Below are positions 1 to 6,713 of a stretch of DNA of 13,002 bases, one piece after another. The position numbers and the translations under genes were made by a program. Positions within the stretch are counted from its first letter, which is position 1. Every line of letters begins with the position of its first letter. The notes beneath the pieces are model-generated. The model was not told the DNA's origin, made no database searches, and saw only the letters and a program-made list of their open reading frames with translations. Origin of the DNA: Candidatus Colwellbacteria bacterium RIFCSPLOWO2_12_FULL_43_11 (GTDB taxonomy: Bacteria; Patescibacteriota; Minisyncoccia; UBA6257; Colwellbacteraceae); contig MHJB01000037.1 in the NCBI GenBank assembly GCA_001817805.1, positions 1 to 13,002 of the forward strand, written 5' to 3'.

Positions 1-623
1 TATATCTCGTCAACCTCGGGGTCATACTCCAATCCTTCAAAGTAACCGGTTCCAAAAAGGGCAAATTCTTTGACTAATGTTGGAGGAATCATGGGTTTAA
101 ATCCCTTCTGTACCATTTTATTTATGGCATACATCATAAGGCCCATTACCAAAAGCACGCCGTCATTTTTAAGATAATAACCGCGGAATCCTCCAACCTT
201 AGTCCCTCTCTCTAGATCCAAAATATCCAAATCCTTACCAAGCTGGATATGGTCTTTGGGTTTAAAATCAAACTTCTTGGGTTCGCCCCATTTATAAACC
301 TCTTTATTGTCGGCCTCACTTTTACCTATCGGAGTATCCGGTGAAATAATGCTTGGGACCAGAACCATTAAACCGTCGAATTTATCCTCAACAGGCTTTA
401 ACTTCTCTTCGGCTTCTTTAAAGTCCGCTTTAAGGCGTGTCCCTTCTTCGCGGTCTTTGGTTTTCTTTTGTTCGGCTCGTATTGTTTCGGCTTTTAAAAT
501 AAGTTCACGTCTTAATTTATCCGTTTCCAAAAGCTCATCGATAATTTTTGGATTAATATTCTTTTTTACTGCGGCATCTTTTACGAGCTCGGCATTTTCT
601 CGAATAAATTTGATATCAACCAT
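1..623 (-). CDS. serS: Seryl-tRNA synthetase, N-terminal part (partial, runs off left edge)
   Basis: Class II synthetase that charges tRNA-Ser with serine in the cytoplasm. I translated the minus strand from ATG at 623 and obtained 207 residues with no stop before the window edge. The protein opens with MVDIKFIRENAELVKDAA, the canonical SerRS start. A lysine/glutamate-rich helical stretch (about residues 25-85) follows and fits the long antiparallel coiled-coil arm that binds the tRNA-Ser variable arm. The catalytic domain begins around residue 120, with a GGFRGYYLKNDG segment and a PPTLVKE segment typical of SerRS motif 1. Motifs 2 and 3 lie outside the window. The start is 13 bases after the lysS stop, so the two are probably cotranscribed. 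No convincing Shine-Dalgarno sequence is seen at normal spacing. Identification is secure; only completeness is unknown. Confidence 0.93.
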   Translation of the reverse strand, partial: MVDIKFIRENAELVKDAAVKKNINPKIIDELLETDKLRRELILKAETIRAEQKKTKDREEGTRLKADFKEAEEKLKPVEDKFDGLMVLVPSIISPDTPIGKSEADNKEVYKWGEPKKFDFKPKDHIQLGKDLDILDLERGTKVGGFRGYYLKNDGVLLVMGLMMYAINKMVQKGFKPMIPPTLVKEFALFGTGYFEGLEYDPEVDEI

Positions 624-636
624 ACCCTATATGATA

Positions 637-2079
637 TTACTTATTCCTCATTGATGGGAAGAAGACCGTCTCCCTGATGGGCTTATCCATTAAGACCGCA
701 AAGAGCCTCTCTGAAACCCCAAAACCAGCCGTAGGCGGCATGCCATATTCAAGAGCTTCCAAGAAGTCTTCATCTAGCCTTTGGGCCTCTTTATCCCCCT
801 GATCTCTTAACTTCATTTGCTCTTCAAATCTCGTTCGTTGATCCATTGGATCATTAGCTTCCGAAAACCCTTTGCCCAGTTCCGTTCCGCCGGCAACAAC
901 TTGAAATCTAGCCACTTTACCGGGTTCGCTATTAATCCTTTTAGCCAAAGGCTCAATGTCAGCCGGTGGATTTATCAAAAAACACGGCTGAACCAAAGTA
1001 TGCCTAACTTTTTTGAATAATAAGTCCACTAGTCTGCCACGGCTAAGCGACCTATCTGGCTCAAGCCCCATACTAAGCGCTTTATCCAGAAGTTCTTGGT
1101 CCGTAGCTTTATTCAAATCAAGGCCAATTTTTTCTTTAAAGATTGAATAATAATCAACTTTCGGCCATTTCTTGCCCCAGTTTATTTTCTGTCCTTTAAA
1201 ATTTGTAGTCAGTGTCCCCACCGTGCCTTTAATAACAAGTTTGTATAAACGTTCAATAAATTTCATTAGGTCGTTATAATCGACATAGGCCCAATAGAAT
1301 TCAAGCGCCGTGTAATCCTGCAAATGCTCGGCGTCTATGCCTTCGTTCCTGAAAACCCTGCCTATCTCAAAAACTTTTTCATAACCTCCCACCATCAGCT
1401 TCTTTAAAGAAATTTCCAGTGCAATCCTAAGATAAAAATCTTCGTTAAGGGCATTGTGATGCGTGACAAAAGGTTCGGCATCGGCTCCTCCCGGAATAGA
1501 TTCTAAAACCGGCGTCTCTACTTCAAGAAATCCGTTATTAATAAGTTCTCGCCTAAAAGACTGCCAAAATACACTCTTTTTAATAAATATGGCTTTGACG
1601 TCTTCACTCGAAAGTAAATCCAAATATCTCTTCCTTAATTTGGTCTCAACATCAGCCAAACCATAAAACTCACTTGGCACCGGACGCAAACTTTTCACAA
1701 GTAGTTTAAATGAAATTACTTCTAAGCTTTCTTGTCCTTTTTTTGTCTTAAACAATGGCCCACCAACCTCTACAAAATCTCCTAAATCCAGATTATTTTT
1801 CCAAAAATAAAAAGTCTTAAGATTTTCTTTTTTAAACACCAATTGAATCGTTCCGCTCTCATCTTTAAGATCGCCAAAAATTACCCCACCCTGATCACGC
1901 CAGCCTCTGATTCTACCAACTAAATAGACCTTCTTTTTGGCCTTGGAAAGTTTATTGAAAGAGTCCAAAGCTTCCGCTATAGTATGCGTTCGCTTAGCTT
2001 CGGCCGGATAGGGATCTATCCCCCGATCTTTTATATTTTTTAGTTTCTTTTTTCTTTCTTCTATTAATGAATCTATCAT
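637..2079 (-). CDS. lysS: Lysyl-tRNA synthetase, class II
   Basis: Charges tRNA-Lys with lysine. At 480 residues it is close to the usual bacterial length of about 500. An N-terminal OB-fold anticodon-binding domain covers about residues 50-130 (VYLVGRIRGWRDQGG onward). The class II core follows: motif 1 around GFLEVETPVL (183-192), motif 2 around FEIGRVFRNEGIDAEHLQDY (227-246), and motif 3 around GMPPTAGFGVSERLF (456-470). The motif 3 arginine is in a GxGxxER context, whereas most bacterial LysRS have GIDR. The segment KRYLDLL (150-156) and the GGADAEPF block (187-204 region) are typical of LysRS. The gene follows greA by 20 bases and precedes serS by 13. No Shine-Dalgarno sequence is evident. 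AspRS and AsnRS share the fold, but the overall pattern fits LysRS best. Confidence 0.93.
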   Translation of the reverse strand: MIDSLIEERKKKLKNIKDRGIDPYPAEAKRTHTIAEALDSFNKLSKAKKKVYLVGRIRGWRDQGGVIFGDLKDESGTIQLVFKKENLKTFYFWKNNLDLGDFVEVGGPLFKTKKGQESLEVISFKLLVKSLRPVPSEFYGLADVETKLRKRYLDLLSSEDVKAIFIKKSVFWQSFRRELINNGFLEVETPVLESIPGGADAEPFVTHHNALNEDFYLRIALEISLKKLMVGGYEKVFEIGRVFRNEGIDAEHLQDYTALEFYWAYVDYNDLMKFIERLYKLVIKGTVGTLTTNFKGQKINWGKKWPKVDYYSIFKEKIGLDLNKATDQELLDKALSMGLEPDRSLSRGRLVDLLFKKVRHTLVQPCFLINPPADIEPLAKRINSEPGKVARFQVVAGGTELGKGFSEANDPMDQRTRFEEQMKLRDQGDKEAQRLDEDFLEALEYGMPPTAGFGVSERLFAVLMDKPIRETVFFPSMRNK

Positions 2080-2099
2080 AAGAACTTATGAAACGGGTT

Positions 2100-2555
2100 C
2101 TAGCTAAGTTTGAAAATTTTATATTCAACCTCTCCGTTTGGTGTGTCTACTTTAACCGAATCACCCACCTTGTGTCCCAGCAACTCTTTGCCTATAGGTG
2201 ATTCGTTAGATATAAGTCCCGCTTCGGGCTTTGCCTCTTCGCTCCCCACAATATTAAACTTTAAAGGTTGGCCGTTACGTCTCACCTCCACCGTAGAGCC
2301 AACGTCGATTATATCTTGATCAATGTTTTTCTTTATAATTACCGCGTTCCTTACAATCTCTTCTAAATCACCTATACGGCGCTCCACGTTAGCTTGCTCT
2401 TCTCTAGCTGCCAAATATTCGGCGTTTTCCGATAAATCCCCGAATTCTTTAGCTCTCTTTAACTTATTGGCTATCTCAACTCTATTTGAAGTCTTCAGGT
2501 TACTGAGCTCGGCCTTTAATTCTTCCAATCTCTCTTGGGTTACATAATAATCCAT
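2100..2555 (-). CDS. greA: Transcription elongation factor GreA
   Basis: GreA enters the secondary channel of RNA polymerase and stimulates cleavage of backtracked RNA. The 151-residue protein has full family length (158 in E. coli). Residues 1-76 form the N-terminal antiparallel coiled coil, with the tip FGDLSENAEY carrying the acidic pair (D40, E43) that corresponds to the catalytic Asp/Glu in characterised Gre factors. Residues 79-151 form the FKBP-like C-terminal domain, with the GreA/GreB signature SNESPIGKELLGHKVGD. The start ATG at 2555 is 7 bases after the glycosyltransferase stop, and the family-typical opening (MDYYVTQERLEELKAEL) supports it. There is no recognisable Shine-Dalgarno; the leader is A/T-rich. 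The only other reading is GreB, but the length and context fit GreA. Confidence 0.95.
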   Translation of the reverse strand: MDYYVTQERLEELKAELSNLKTSNRVEIANKLKRAKEFGDLSENAEYLAAREEQANVERRIGDLEEIVRNAVIIKKNIDQDIIDVGSTVEVRRNGQPLKFNIVGSEEAKPEAGLISNESPIGKELLGHKVGDSVKVDTPNGEVEYKIFKLS

Positions 2556-2562
2556 TTTAAAT

Positions 2563-3315
2563 TTAATTTTTGACCTTTAAGGTTTTTATTTTATAAACAT
2601 CCTGCCACATCCACAAACGTATCTTAGTTGTCTCGATTAAAACTTTGAGATACGCCGACCAACCAACTTTGGTTCTAATATCATTTATCCAAACTATCGG
2701 TATTTCTTTAATTCTGTAGCCAAGGTGCTTGGCTAAAGAAAGAATCTCCACGTCAAAACCCCAACCGGTTACTCTCTGTAATGAAAAAATCTTATTTGCG
2801 GCCTCTTCCGAAAAACACTTAAATCCGCACTGGGTATCCCAAATACCCGGAAGTAAGAGTGCCTGAATATATAAATTACCCATATTACCCAGTAACCTCT
2901 TATACCAAGCTTGTGACGGATGTAATTCGGAACCTTCTATGTCACGCGAACCGATAACTACCTCATAACCTTCTTTAAAATAAGGTATCATCTTGTTGAA
3001 GTGGTCAACGCTCGTAGAGTTATCGGCATCCGTGAAAAGTCGATATTCTCCAAGGGCCTCAAGCATGCCTTGTTTTACCACTCCGCCTTTGCCCTTATTC
3101 TCTTTGTTATCAACCAAACGCAAATTCTTTACTATAGTTGAAAACCTATTAACCACTTCGGCCGTGCCGTCGGTAGAACCATCGTTAACCACCAGTATCT
3201 CATAACTATACTTCGCCTTGGATAGATGTTTATCTATATCCATCAAAGTAATGGGCAATCTTTTAACTTCGTTATACGCAGGGATAATAACCGACAAGTA
3301 TGGTTTCTTATTCAT
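2563..3315 (-). CDS. Family 2 glycosyltransferase, polyprenyl-phosphate hexose synthase type (ALG5/DPM1-like)
   Basis: Predicted GT-A fold enzyme that would move a sugar from a nucleotide donor to a polyprenyl phosphate at the inner membrane face. It has 250 residues. Visible motifs are LSVIIPAYNE (7-16), VVNDGSTDGT (42-51), the metal-binding DAD at 96-98, DTQCGFKCFSEEAA (160-173) and GWGFDVEIL (184-192). The last two are characteristic of dolichyl/undecaprenyl-phosphate glucosyl- or mannosyltransferases of the ALG5/DPM1 group. There is no C-terminal transmembrane pair, so it would be a peripheral or soluble form. Its ATG overlaps the 3' end of the upstream membrane-protein gene by 8 bases (ATGAATAA), implying translational coupling. 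The neighbour might act in the same envelope pathway, but that is inference. Donor and acceptor cannot be read from the sequence. Confidence 0.85.
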   Translation of the reverse strand: MNKKPYLSVIIPAYNEVKRLPITLMDIDKHLSKAKYSYEILVVNDGSTDGTAEVVNRFSTIVKNLRLVDNKENKGKGGVVKQGMLEALGEYRLFTDADNSTSVDHFNKMIPYFKEGYEVVIGSRDIEGSELHPSQAWYKRLLGNMGNLYIQALLLPGIWDTQCGFKCFSEEAANKIFSLQRVTGWGFDVEILSLAKHLGYRIKEIPIVWINDIRTKVGWSAYLKVLIETTKIRLWMWQDVYKIKTLKVKN

Positions 3316-3724
3316 GTGATCTATTTAGTTTATTATAACGCAAGCAATCAACTACGACCACCGCTAACCCTCCCAAAAGATCATTTAACAAATCTGTCAC
3401 CGTATCCGTTACGTCCCCTCCGGCTATATGCCAAGCACGATAACTGGCAAAAAAACTATAAATGAACTCGGAAAATTCCCAAAGAACCCCTACTAAGGCC
3501 GTAAAAGATAAAAAAATAGTAGCTCTCACAAAAAAATTCCGGGACACCTGCCATTGTCCCGGATATTTTTCGGTAAGCCACAGAAAGAATGTAGCTACAA
3601 ACGCTCCGCCTAATAAGTGCATTGGTATGTCAATCGACGGATAGAGCCAATACCAAGTATTAATTACAGCCAAGCCATGAGCCGTTAAAAGTAATGCGCC
3701 TAATAAGATTACCTTTTTCTCCAT
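3308..3724 (-). CDS. Small polytopic membrane protein, DUF2238/YjdF-like
   Basis: A 138-residue protein with about four hydrophobic segments (roughly 4-22, 34-50, 66-88 and 111-127), so probably an integral inner-membrane protein. Polar residues sit within or beside the helices: D32 and H36 in DIPMHLLGG, E83 and E86 in LWEFSEF, and a run of aspartates in DVTDTVTDLLNDLLGG (104-119). This spacing of Asp/His/Glu motifs resembles the DUF2238 (YjdF) family and, more loosely, VanZ-like proteins. I know of no assigned biochemical role. Its ATG lies inside the last codons of rpsI (16-base overlap), and its 3' end overlaps the glycosyltransferase start by 8 bases, so it bridges the ribosomal cluster and an envelope enzyme. 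The family call is moderate; the membrane prediction is strong. Confidence 0.72.
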   Translation of the reverse strand: MEKKVILLGALLLTAHGLAVINTWYWLYPSIDIPMHLLGGAFVATFFLWLTEKYPGQWQVSRNFFVRATIFLSFTALVGVLWEFSEFIYSFFASYRAWHIAGGDVTDTVTDLLNDLLGGLAVVVVDCLRYNKLNRSHE

Positions 3725-4122
3725 TGCTGGGCGCGTCTGGCTTTTCTTAAACCGTATTTTTTCCTTTCTACTACCCTAGCATCACGGGTTAAATACCCAT
3801 GAGATCTCATCTCTGGTCTTAAGTCCGGCCGCCAGCCGACCAATGCTCTCGCTAATCCCAACGTAACAGCTTCAGCCTGGCCCTTCACTCCGCCGCCATG
3901 CACTACAACCTCAACTTTCATTTTCTTCTCCGTGCTGCTCAAGGCCCTAAGAGGAGCTTCGGCTTGAACGGTATGCCTTGCAACTTTAAAATACTCTGCC
4001 GCGCTAACACCGTTAATAACGAAGTTATTCTTAGCTTCGCTCACGTCCGGATACAATCGGACTCTGGCCGAAGCTTCCTTTCTCCTGCCTATACCTTCAA
4101 AATACTTGGCTTCTTTTATCAT
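3709..4122 (-). CDS. rpsI: 30S ribosomal protein S9
   Basis: Component of the small-subunit head; its C-terminal tail reaches the P-site tRNA. The 137-residue product begins near the family signature FEGIGRRKEASARVRLYP. It carries the central GGGVKGQAEAVTLGLARAL block and ends in YGLRKARRAQQWRKR, equivalent to the basic tail of E. coli S9 that finishes in SKR. The terminal arginine that touches tRNA is kept. The ATG overlaps the rplM stop by four bases (ATGA), the usual rplM-rpsI coupling. Its last 16 bases also contain the start of the next membrane-protein gene. Confidence 0.97.
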   Translation of the reverse strand: MIKEAKYFEGIGRRKEASARVRLYPDVSEAKNNFVINGVSAAEYFKVARHTVQAEAPLRALSSTEKKMKVEVVVHGGGVKGQAEAVTLGLARALVGWRPDLRPEMRSHGYLTRDARVVERKKYGLRKARRAQQWRKR

Positions 4123-4463
4123 TGTTCTATAGTTAATAATTTAATTCTCTTGCTCGCCAAAGAATTCTTGGGCAACATCCCCTTTACCGCATGACGCAAA
4201 ACCCACTCCGGGCTTTTCTTCCAAGCTTCTTCCAGTGTTTTCTCTTTTAAGTGGCCCATGTAACCGGTGTGGCGATAGTAAATTTTGCCGATTAATTTTT
4301 TACCGGTAAATTTAAGCAACTTCAAGTTTTTAACCAAAACCTTACTGTCACCTATGTTTCTGGGTTCATATGTGGCAGAGTCCTTGCCCTGAAGCACATA
4401 AGCTATCTCACTAGCCAATCTACCCAGACTCCTATCTTTAGCGTCAATAATCACTTCTTTCAT
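4119..4463 (-). CDS. rplM: 50S ribosomal protein L13 (short form)
   Basis: Early-assembling large-subunit protein. At 114 residues it is shorter than E. coli L13 (142). It begins directly at the core strand (MKEVIIDAKDRSLGRLASEI), lacking about 14 N-terminal residues, and stops at KLLTIEQ, lacking about 15 C-terminal residues. The core is intact: YYRHTGYMGHLKEKTLEEA (62-80) and the VKGMLPKNSLA segment (93-103) match the family signatures. The start is four bases after the rplQ stop, and the stop overlaps the rpsI start. The trimmed ends are an expected feature of reduced CPR ribosomes rather than a broken gene. No Shine-Dalgarno sequence is seen. Confidence 0.96.
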   Translation of the reverse strand: MKEVIIDAKDRSLGRLASEIAYVLQGKDSATYEPRNIGDSKVLVKNLKLLKFTGKKLIGKIYYRHTGYMGHLKEKTLEEAWKKSPEWVLRHAVKGMLPKNSLASKRIKLLTIEQ

Positions 4464-4467
4464 TGTT

Positions 4468-4821
4468 TTATTTAATAAATTCGATTACCGACATCGGCGC
4501 GGCATCTCTTTTTCTTCGAACGGCAGTTTTAATAATACGCACATAGCCTCCTTGCCTACTGCTGAATTTAGGAGCTATTTCATAGTAAAGTTTATTAGCA
4601 GATAACTCCGGCAGTCTGGATTTTAAAACTCTCAAGGACGCTATATTTTGCTTCTTGGCCAAAGTAACCAATTTTTCTACCTTGGGTCTTATTTCTTTGG
4701 CCCTAGCCTCGGTTGTCTTAATCTTTTCTTTCATCACAAAATTGTGAATTAAACCTGACACAAAACTATTGCGCTGGCCTCTCATCCTTCCGAATTTTCT
4801 TCCTTTACTAAGATGTCTCAT
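4468..4821 (-). CDS. rplQ: 50S ribosomal protein L17
   Basis: Large-subunit protein near the exit-tunnel side. The 117 residues begin MRHLSKGRKFGRMRGQR and continue through IKTTEARAKEIRPKVEKLVT, the diagnostic L17 region. They end in the conserved VRIIKTAVRRKRDAAPMSVI segment. The gene lies in the classical rpoA-rplQ order but is separated from rpoA by 51 bases, the largest gap inside the ribosomal cluster. That gap contains a hairpin and a TATAAT box eight bases before the ATG. There is no Shine-Dalgarno sequence. Start choice is supported by alignment to the universal MRH opening. Confidence 0.96.
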   Translation of the reverse strand: MRHLSKGRKFGRMRGQRNSFVSGLIHNFVMKEKIKTTEARAKEIRPKVEKLVTLAKKQNIASLRVLKSRLPELSANKLYYEIAPKFSSRQGGYVRIIKTAVRRKRDAAPMSVIEFIK

Positions 4822-4835
4822 GTTTCAACATTATA
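4822..4835 (-). promoter_or_regulatory. Candidate internal promoter -10 box, possible leaderless start for rplQ
   Basis: On the minus strand TATAAT (4835-4830) is followed by the eight bases GTTGAAAC and then the rplQ ATG at 4821. A start point 6-8 bases downstream of the box would make the transcript leaderless or nearly so, which fits the missing Shine-Dalgarno. No good -35 hexamer is visible at 16-18 bases upstream; the region there is the hairpin. The A/T-rich context makes chance occurrence possible. Confidence 0.35.
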
Positions 4836-4844
4836 TTATTCAAC

Positions 4845-4873
4845 ATGACCCTGAGTTCTGTCGAACGGGTCAT
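4845..4873. repeat. Hairpin / REP-like palindrome between rpoA and rplQ
   Basis: On the plus strand ATGACCC (4845-4851) pairs with GGGTCAT (4867-4873). An inner GTTC (4855-4858) pairs with GAAC (4863-4866) around the loop TGTC, with a three-base bulge on one side. The core resembles, from memory, a dispersed palindrome seen in many environmental genomes (CCCTGAG...GTCGAAGGG), here with altered arms. Its last base is shared with the rpoA stop codon. There is no T-run after the stem on either strand, so it does not look like a standard intrinsic terminator. A short direct repeat TTCAACAT (4824-4831 and 4839-4846) abuts it. Confidence 0.6.
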
Positions 4874-5634
4874 TATTTAGTTGCTTTCTTTTTTGCGGCT
4901 TTTTTAGGTTCGTCCGATTTACCCGGAGACTTTTCTTCTTGTATTTCAATATCGGAAATATTCTTAAAGTGGTCCAAGAGAATGTCGGCAGCCTTGTGTA
5001 CCGCTCTCGACGGAGAAACAGTAGCGTCAGTCTGAACATCGAGCACTATTTTATTATAGTCAGTCCTATCGCCTACACGCATATTTTCAACGGTGAAATT
5101 AACCGTCACAACGGGCGAGAATATTGCATCCAGAGCCACCATACCAATAGGAAGCTTTTCAATCTTCTGGCTCTCAACCGGCACATAGCCCAGTCCCTTT
5201 TCTATAGTAAGCTCAATATCTATCTCGGCATCTTTAGAAGTTAAAGTACAAATATGCATTTCCGGATTGGCCACAATGACATCCGTAGTATTTTTTATAT
5301 CAGCCGCTGTCACAACTTTTTCGCCCTTAACCTTTAAAGTTAAAACCTGTGGCTCATCGGCATAAAAATGAAACCTGACCTTTTTAAAATTCAGGCCGAT
5401 TTCAACAACGTCTTCCATGACTCCAGGAATGGATGTAAATTCATGCTTGACCCCTTTCACTTTAAAGCGGGTTATGGCTGCTCCCGGCAAAGACGAGAGC
5501 AATACTCGCCTCAAAGCATTACCAATAGTTAAGCCATACCCTCTGTAAAGTCCTTCAATCGAGAAGACGCCATGTTTTGCATCTTCCGAGATTCTTTTTA
5601 TTCCTACACTTTCACTTAAATAAGCAAATTCCAT
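4873..5634 (-). CDS. rpoA: DNA-directed RNA polymerase alpha subunit lacking the C-terminal domain
   Basis: Scaffold subunit whose dimer nucleates assembly of beta and beta'. The 253 residues are well short of E. coli alpha (329). The N-terminal assembly domain is complete: GYGLTIGNALRRVLLSSLPG (33-52) is the dimer-interface signature, followed by the VKHEFTSIPGVMEDV loop, the GLGYVPVE segment and the closing SPSRAVHKAADILLDHF helix (about 206-222). After that comes an acidic/lysine-rich tail ending AKKKATK, with none of the alpha-CTD helices that bind UP elements and activators. The gene follows rpsD by 14 bases in the usual order. A/T-rich sequence and no Shine-Dalgarno precede the ATG. The reading frame is clean and ends in TAA, with no CTD-like sequence in the downstream gap. 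Confidence 0.95.
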   Translation of the reverse strand: MEFAYLSESVGIKRISEDAKHGVFSIEGLYRGYGLTIGNALRRVLLSSLPGAAITRFKVKGVKHEFTSIPGVMEDVVEIGLNFKKVRFHFYADEPQVLTLKVKGEKVVTAADIKNTTDVIVANPEMHICTLTSKDAEIDIELTIEKGLGYVPVESQKIEKLPIGMVALDAIFSPVVTVNFTVENMRVGDRTDYNKIVLDVQTDATVSPSRAVHKAADILLDHFKNISDIEIQEEKSPGKSDEPKKAAKKKATK

Positions 5635-5648
5635 TTTATTTTTATTTT

Positions 5649-6257
5649 TTACGAATAATAGTCGACGACTATATTAATATCAAAAGGCTGTGGCACATCA
5701 ACTGGTTTACCGAGCACTGTGGCTTCCCAAGTATTCTTATCCAAACTTAACCAGACCGGAAGTTCGTAGTTCTTCAGCTTTTCACCCAAATCCATAAAAT
5801 TAGGATTATTTTTGGAAGCCTCTCTTATGGTAATTTTATCGCCAACTTTAACCCTATAAGAAGGAATGGTAACTTTATGATTATTTACCACAAAGTGACC
5901 GTGGCTAACCGATTGTTTGGCCGAAGTGCGGCTCGGTGACAAGCCTAACCTAAAAATTACATTATCTAGCCTGGATTCCAATATAGACATTACCTCTCCC
6001 GAAGTCACACCTGTTTTCTTTTCTCCTTCTTTGAAGACCCTTGCCAATTGTTTTTCGGTTAACCCGTAAGCAAATCTAACCTTTTGCTTCTCCCTGAGTT
6101 GAGTACCGAATTCACTAATCTTTTTTCGTCTCTTGCCGTGTTGGCCCGGAGGATGAGGCTTTCTGGTTAAAGCGCATTTAGGCGAATTACAACGATCCCC
6201 TTTAATGGATAGTTTAACGCCCAGGCTTCTTTCTCTTTTTTCTAAAACTCTTTGCAT
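5649..6257 (-). CDS. rpsD: 30S ribosomal protein S4 (half zinc site)
   Basis: Primary 16S rRNA-binding protein of the small subunit; in many bacteria it also represses its own operon. It has 202 residues. The N-terminal block GVKLSIKGDRCNSPKCAL and the PPGQHGKRR segment are diagnostic, followed by QLREKQKVRFAYGL. The S4 RNA-binding domain covers about 95-155 (SRLDNVIFRLGL, GHFVVNNHKVTIPSYRVKVGD). The end, NIVVDYYS, matches the family. Two cysteines (C23, C28) match the second pair of the four-cysteine zinc site of Thermus S4, but the first C-x2-C pair is replaced by E6 and E9. The start is fixed: an in-frame stop (that of rpsK) lies two codons upstream. Gap to rpsK is six bases. Confidence 0.96.
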   Translation of the reverse strand: MQRVLEKRERSLGVKLSIKGDRCNSPKCALTRKPHPPGQHGKRRKKISEFGTQLREKQKVRFAYGLTEKQLARVFKEGEKKTGVTSGEVMSILESRLDNVIFRLGLSPSRTSAKQSVSHGHFVVNNHKVTIPSYRVKVGDKITIREASKNNPNFMDLGEKLKNYELPVWLSLDKNTWEATVLGKPVDVPQPFDINIVVDYYS

Positions 6258-6263
6258 AATATT

Positions 6264-6710
6264 TTAAATTCTTCTCGTTTTTGGAGGTTTAGGACCGTTA
6301 TGGGGGATGGGAGTTACGTCCTTAATGGACAAAATATTAAACCCCGCATTGGCCAGGGACCTAATAGCTGAATCTCTGCCTGGACCAACTCCTGAGACTA
6401 CAACTTCTATGTCTACCGGTCCAGTTTTAGCGACTTTTTCCGCGATGGCTGAAACCACCTTAGAAGCGGCAAAGGGAGTAGCTTTCTTGGGGCCGGCAAA
6501 GCCTAGAGATCCTGCGGTAGCCCACGCCAAAACGTTGCCCCTGATATCTGTGATGGTTATTACGGTGTTATTGTAAGAAGCATTAATATAAATCCTGCCC
6601 GATTCAATCCTGCGGCTCTCTTTTTTGCTAACCGAAACCTCCGGCTTTGCTTTGGCCTCTGTTCCGTCTTTAGCCGCTTCCGGCTTATTAATTACCTTCT
6701 TCTTTCCCAT
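6264..6710 (-). CDS. rpsK: 30S ribosomal protein S11 with extended N-terminus
   Basis: Platform protein of the small subunit, contacting helix 23 and the Shine-Dalgarno/anti-Shine-Dalgarno region. The 148-residue protein has the full S11 core from about residue 38: GRIYINASYNNTVITITDIR, then GSLGFAGPKKATPFAA, VSGVGPGRDSAIR and the terminal DVTPIPHNGPKPPKTRRI. The first about 37 residues form a lysine/alanine/glutamate-rich tail of low complexity. S11 tails vary, but this one is longer than in E. coli (129 residues in total). The ATG is three bases after the rpsM stop. No Shine-Dalgarno sequence is present. I see no better internal start before the core. Confidence 0.96.
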   Translation of the reverse strand: MGKKKVINKPEAAKDGTEAKAKPEVSVSKKESRRIESGRIYINASYNNTVITITDIRGNVLAWATAGSLGFAGPKKATPFAASKVVSAIAEKVAKTGPVDIEVVVSGVGPGRDSAIRSLANAGFNILSIKDVTPIPHNGPKPPKTRRI

Positions 6711-6713
6711 GGT

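Noticed and set aside
4836..5039. Minus-strand open frame overlapping the rpoA 3' end, possible frameshifted alpha C-terminal domain
   Set aside because: Its translation has no alpha-CTD features, and the rpoA frame itself is clean up to a TAA stop.
5658..5672. Palindrome ATAGTCGACGACTAT at the rpsD 3' end as a regulatory site or terminator
   Set aside because: It arises from the codons for VVDYYS and has no T-run; one short palindrome in coding DNA is not evidence.
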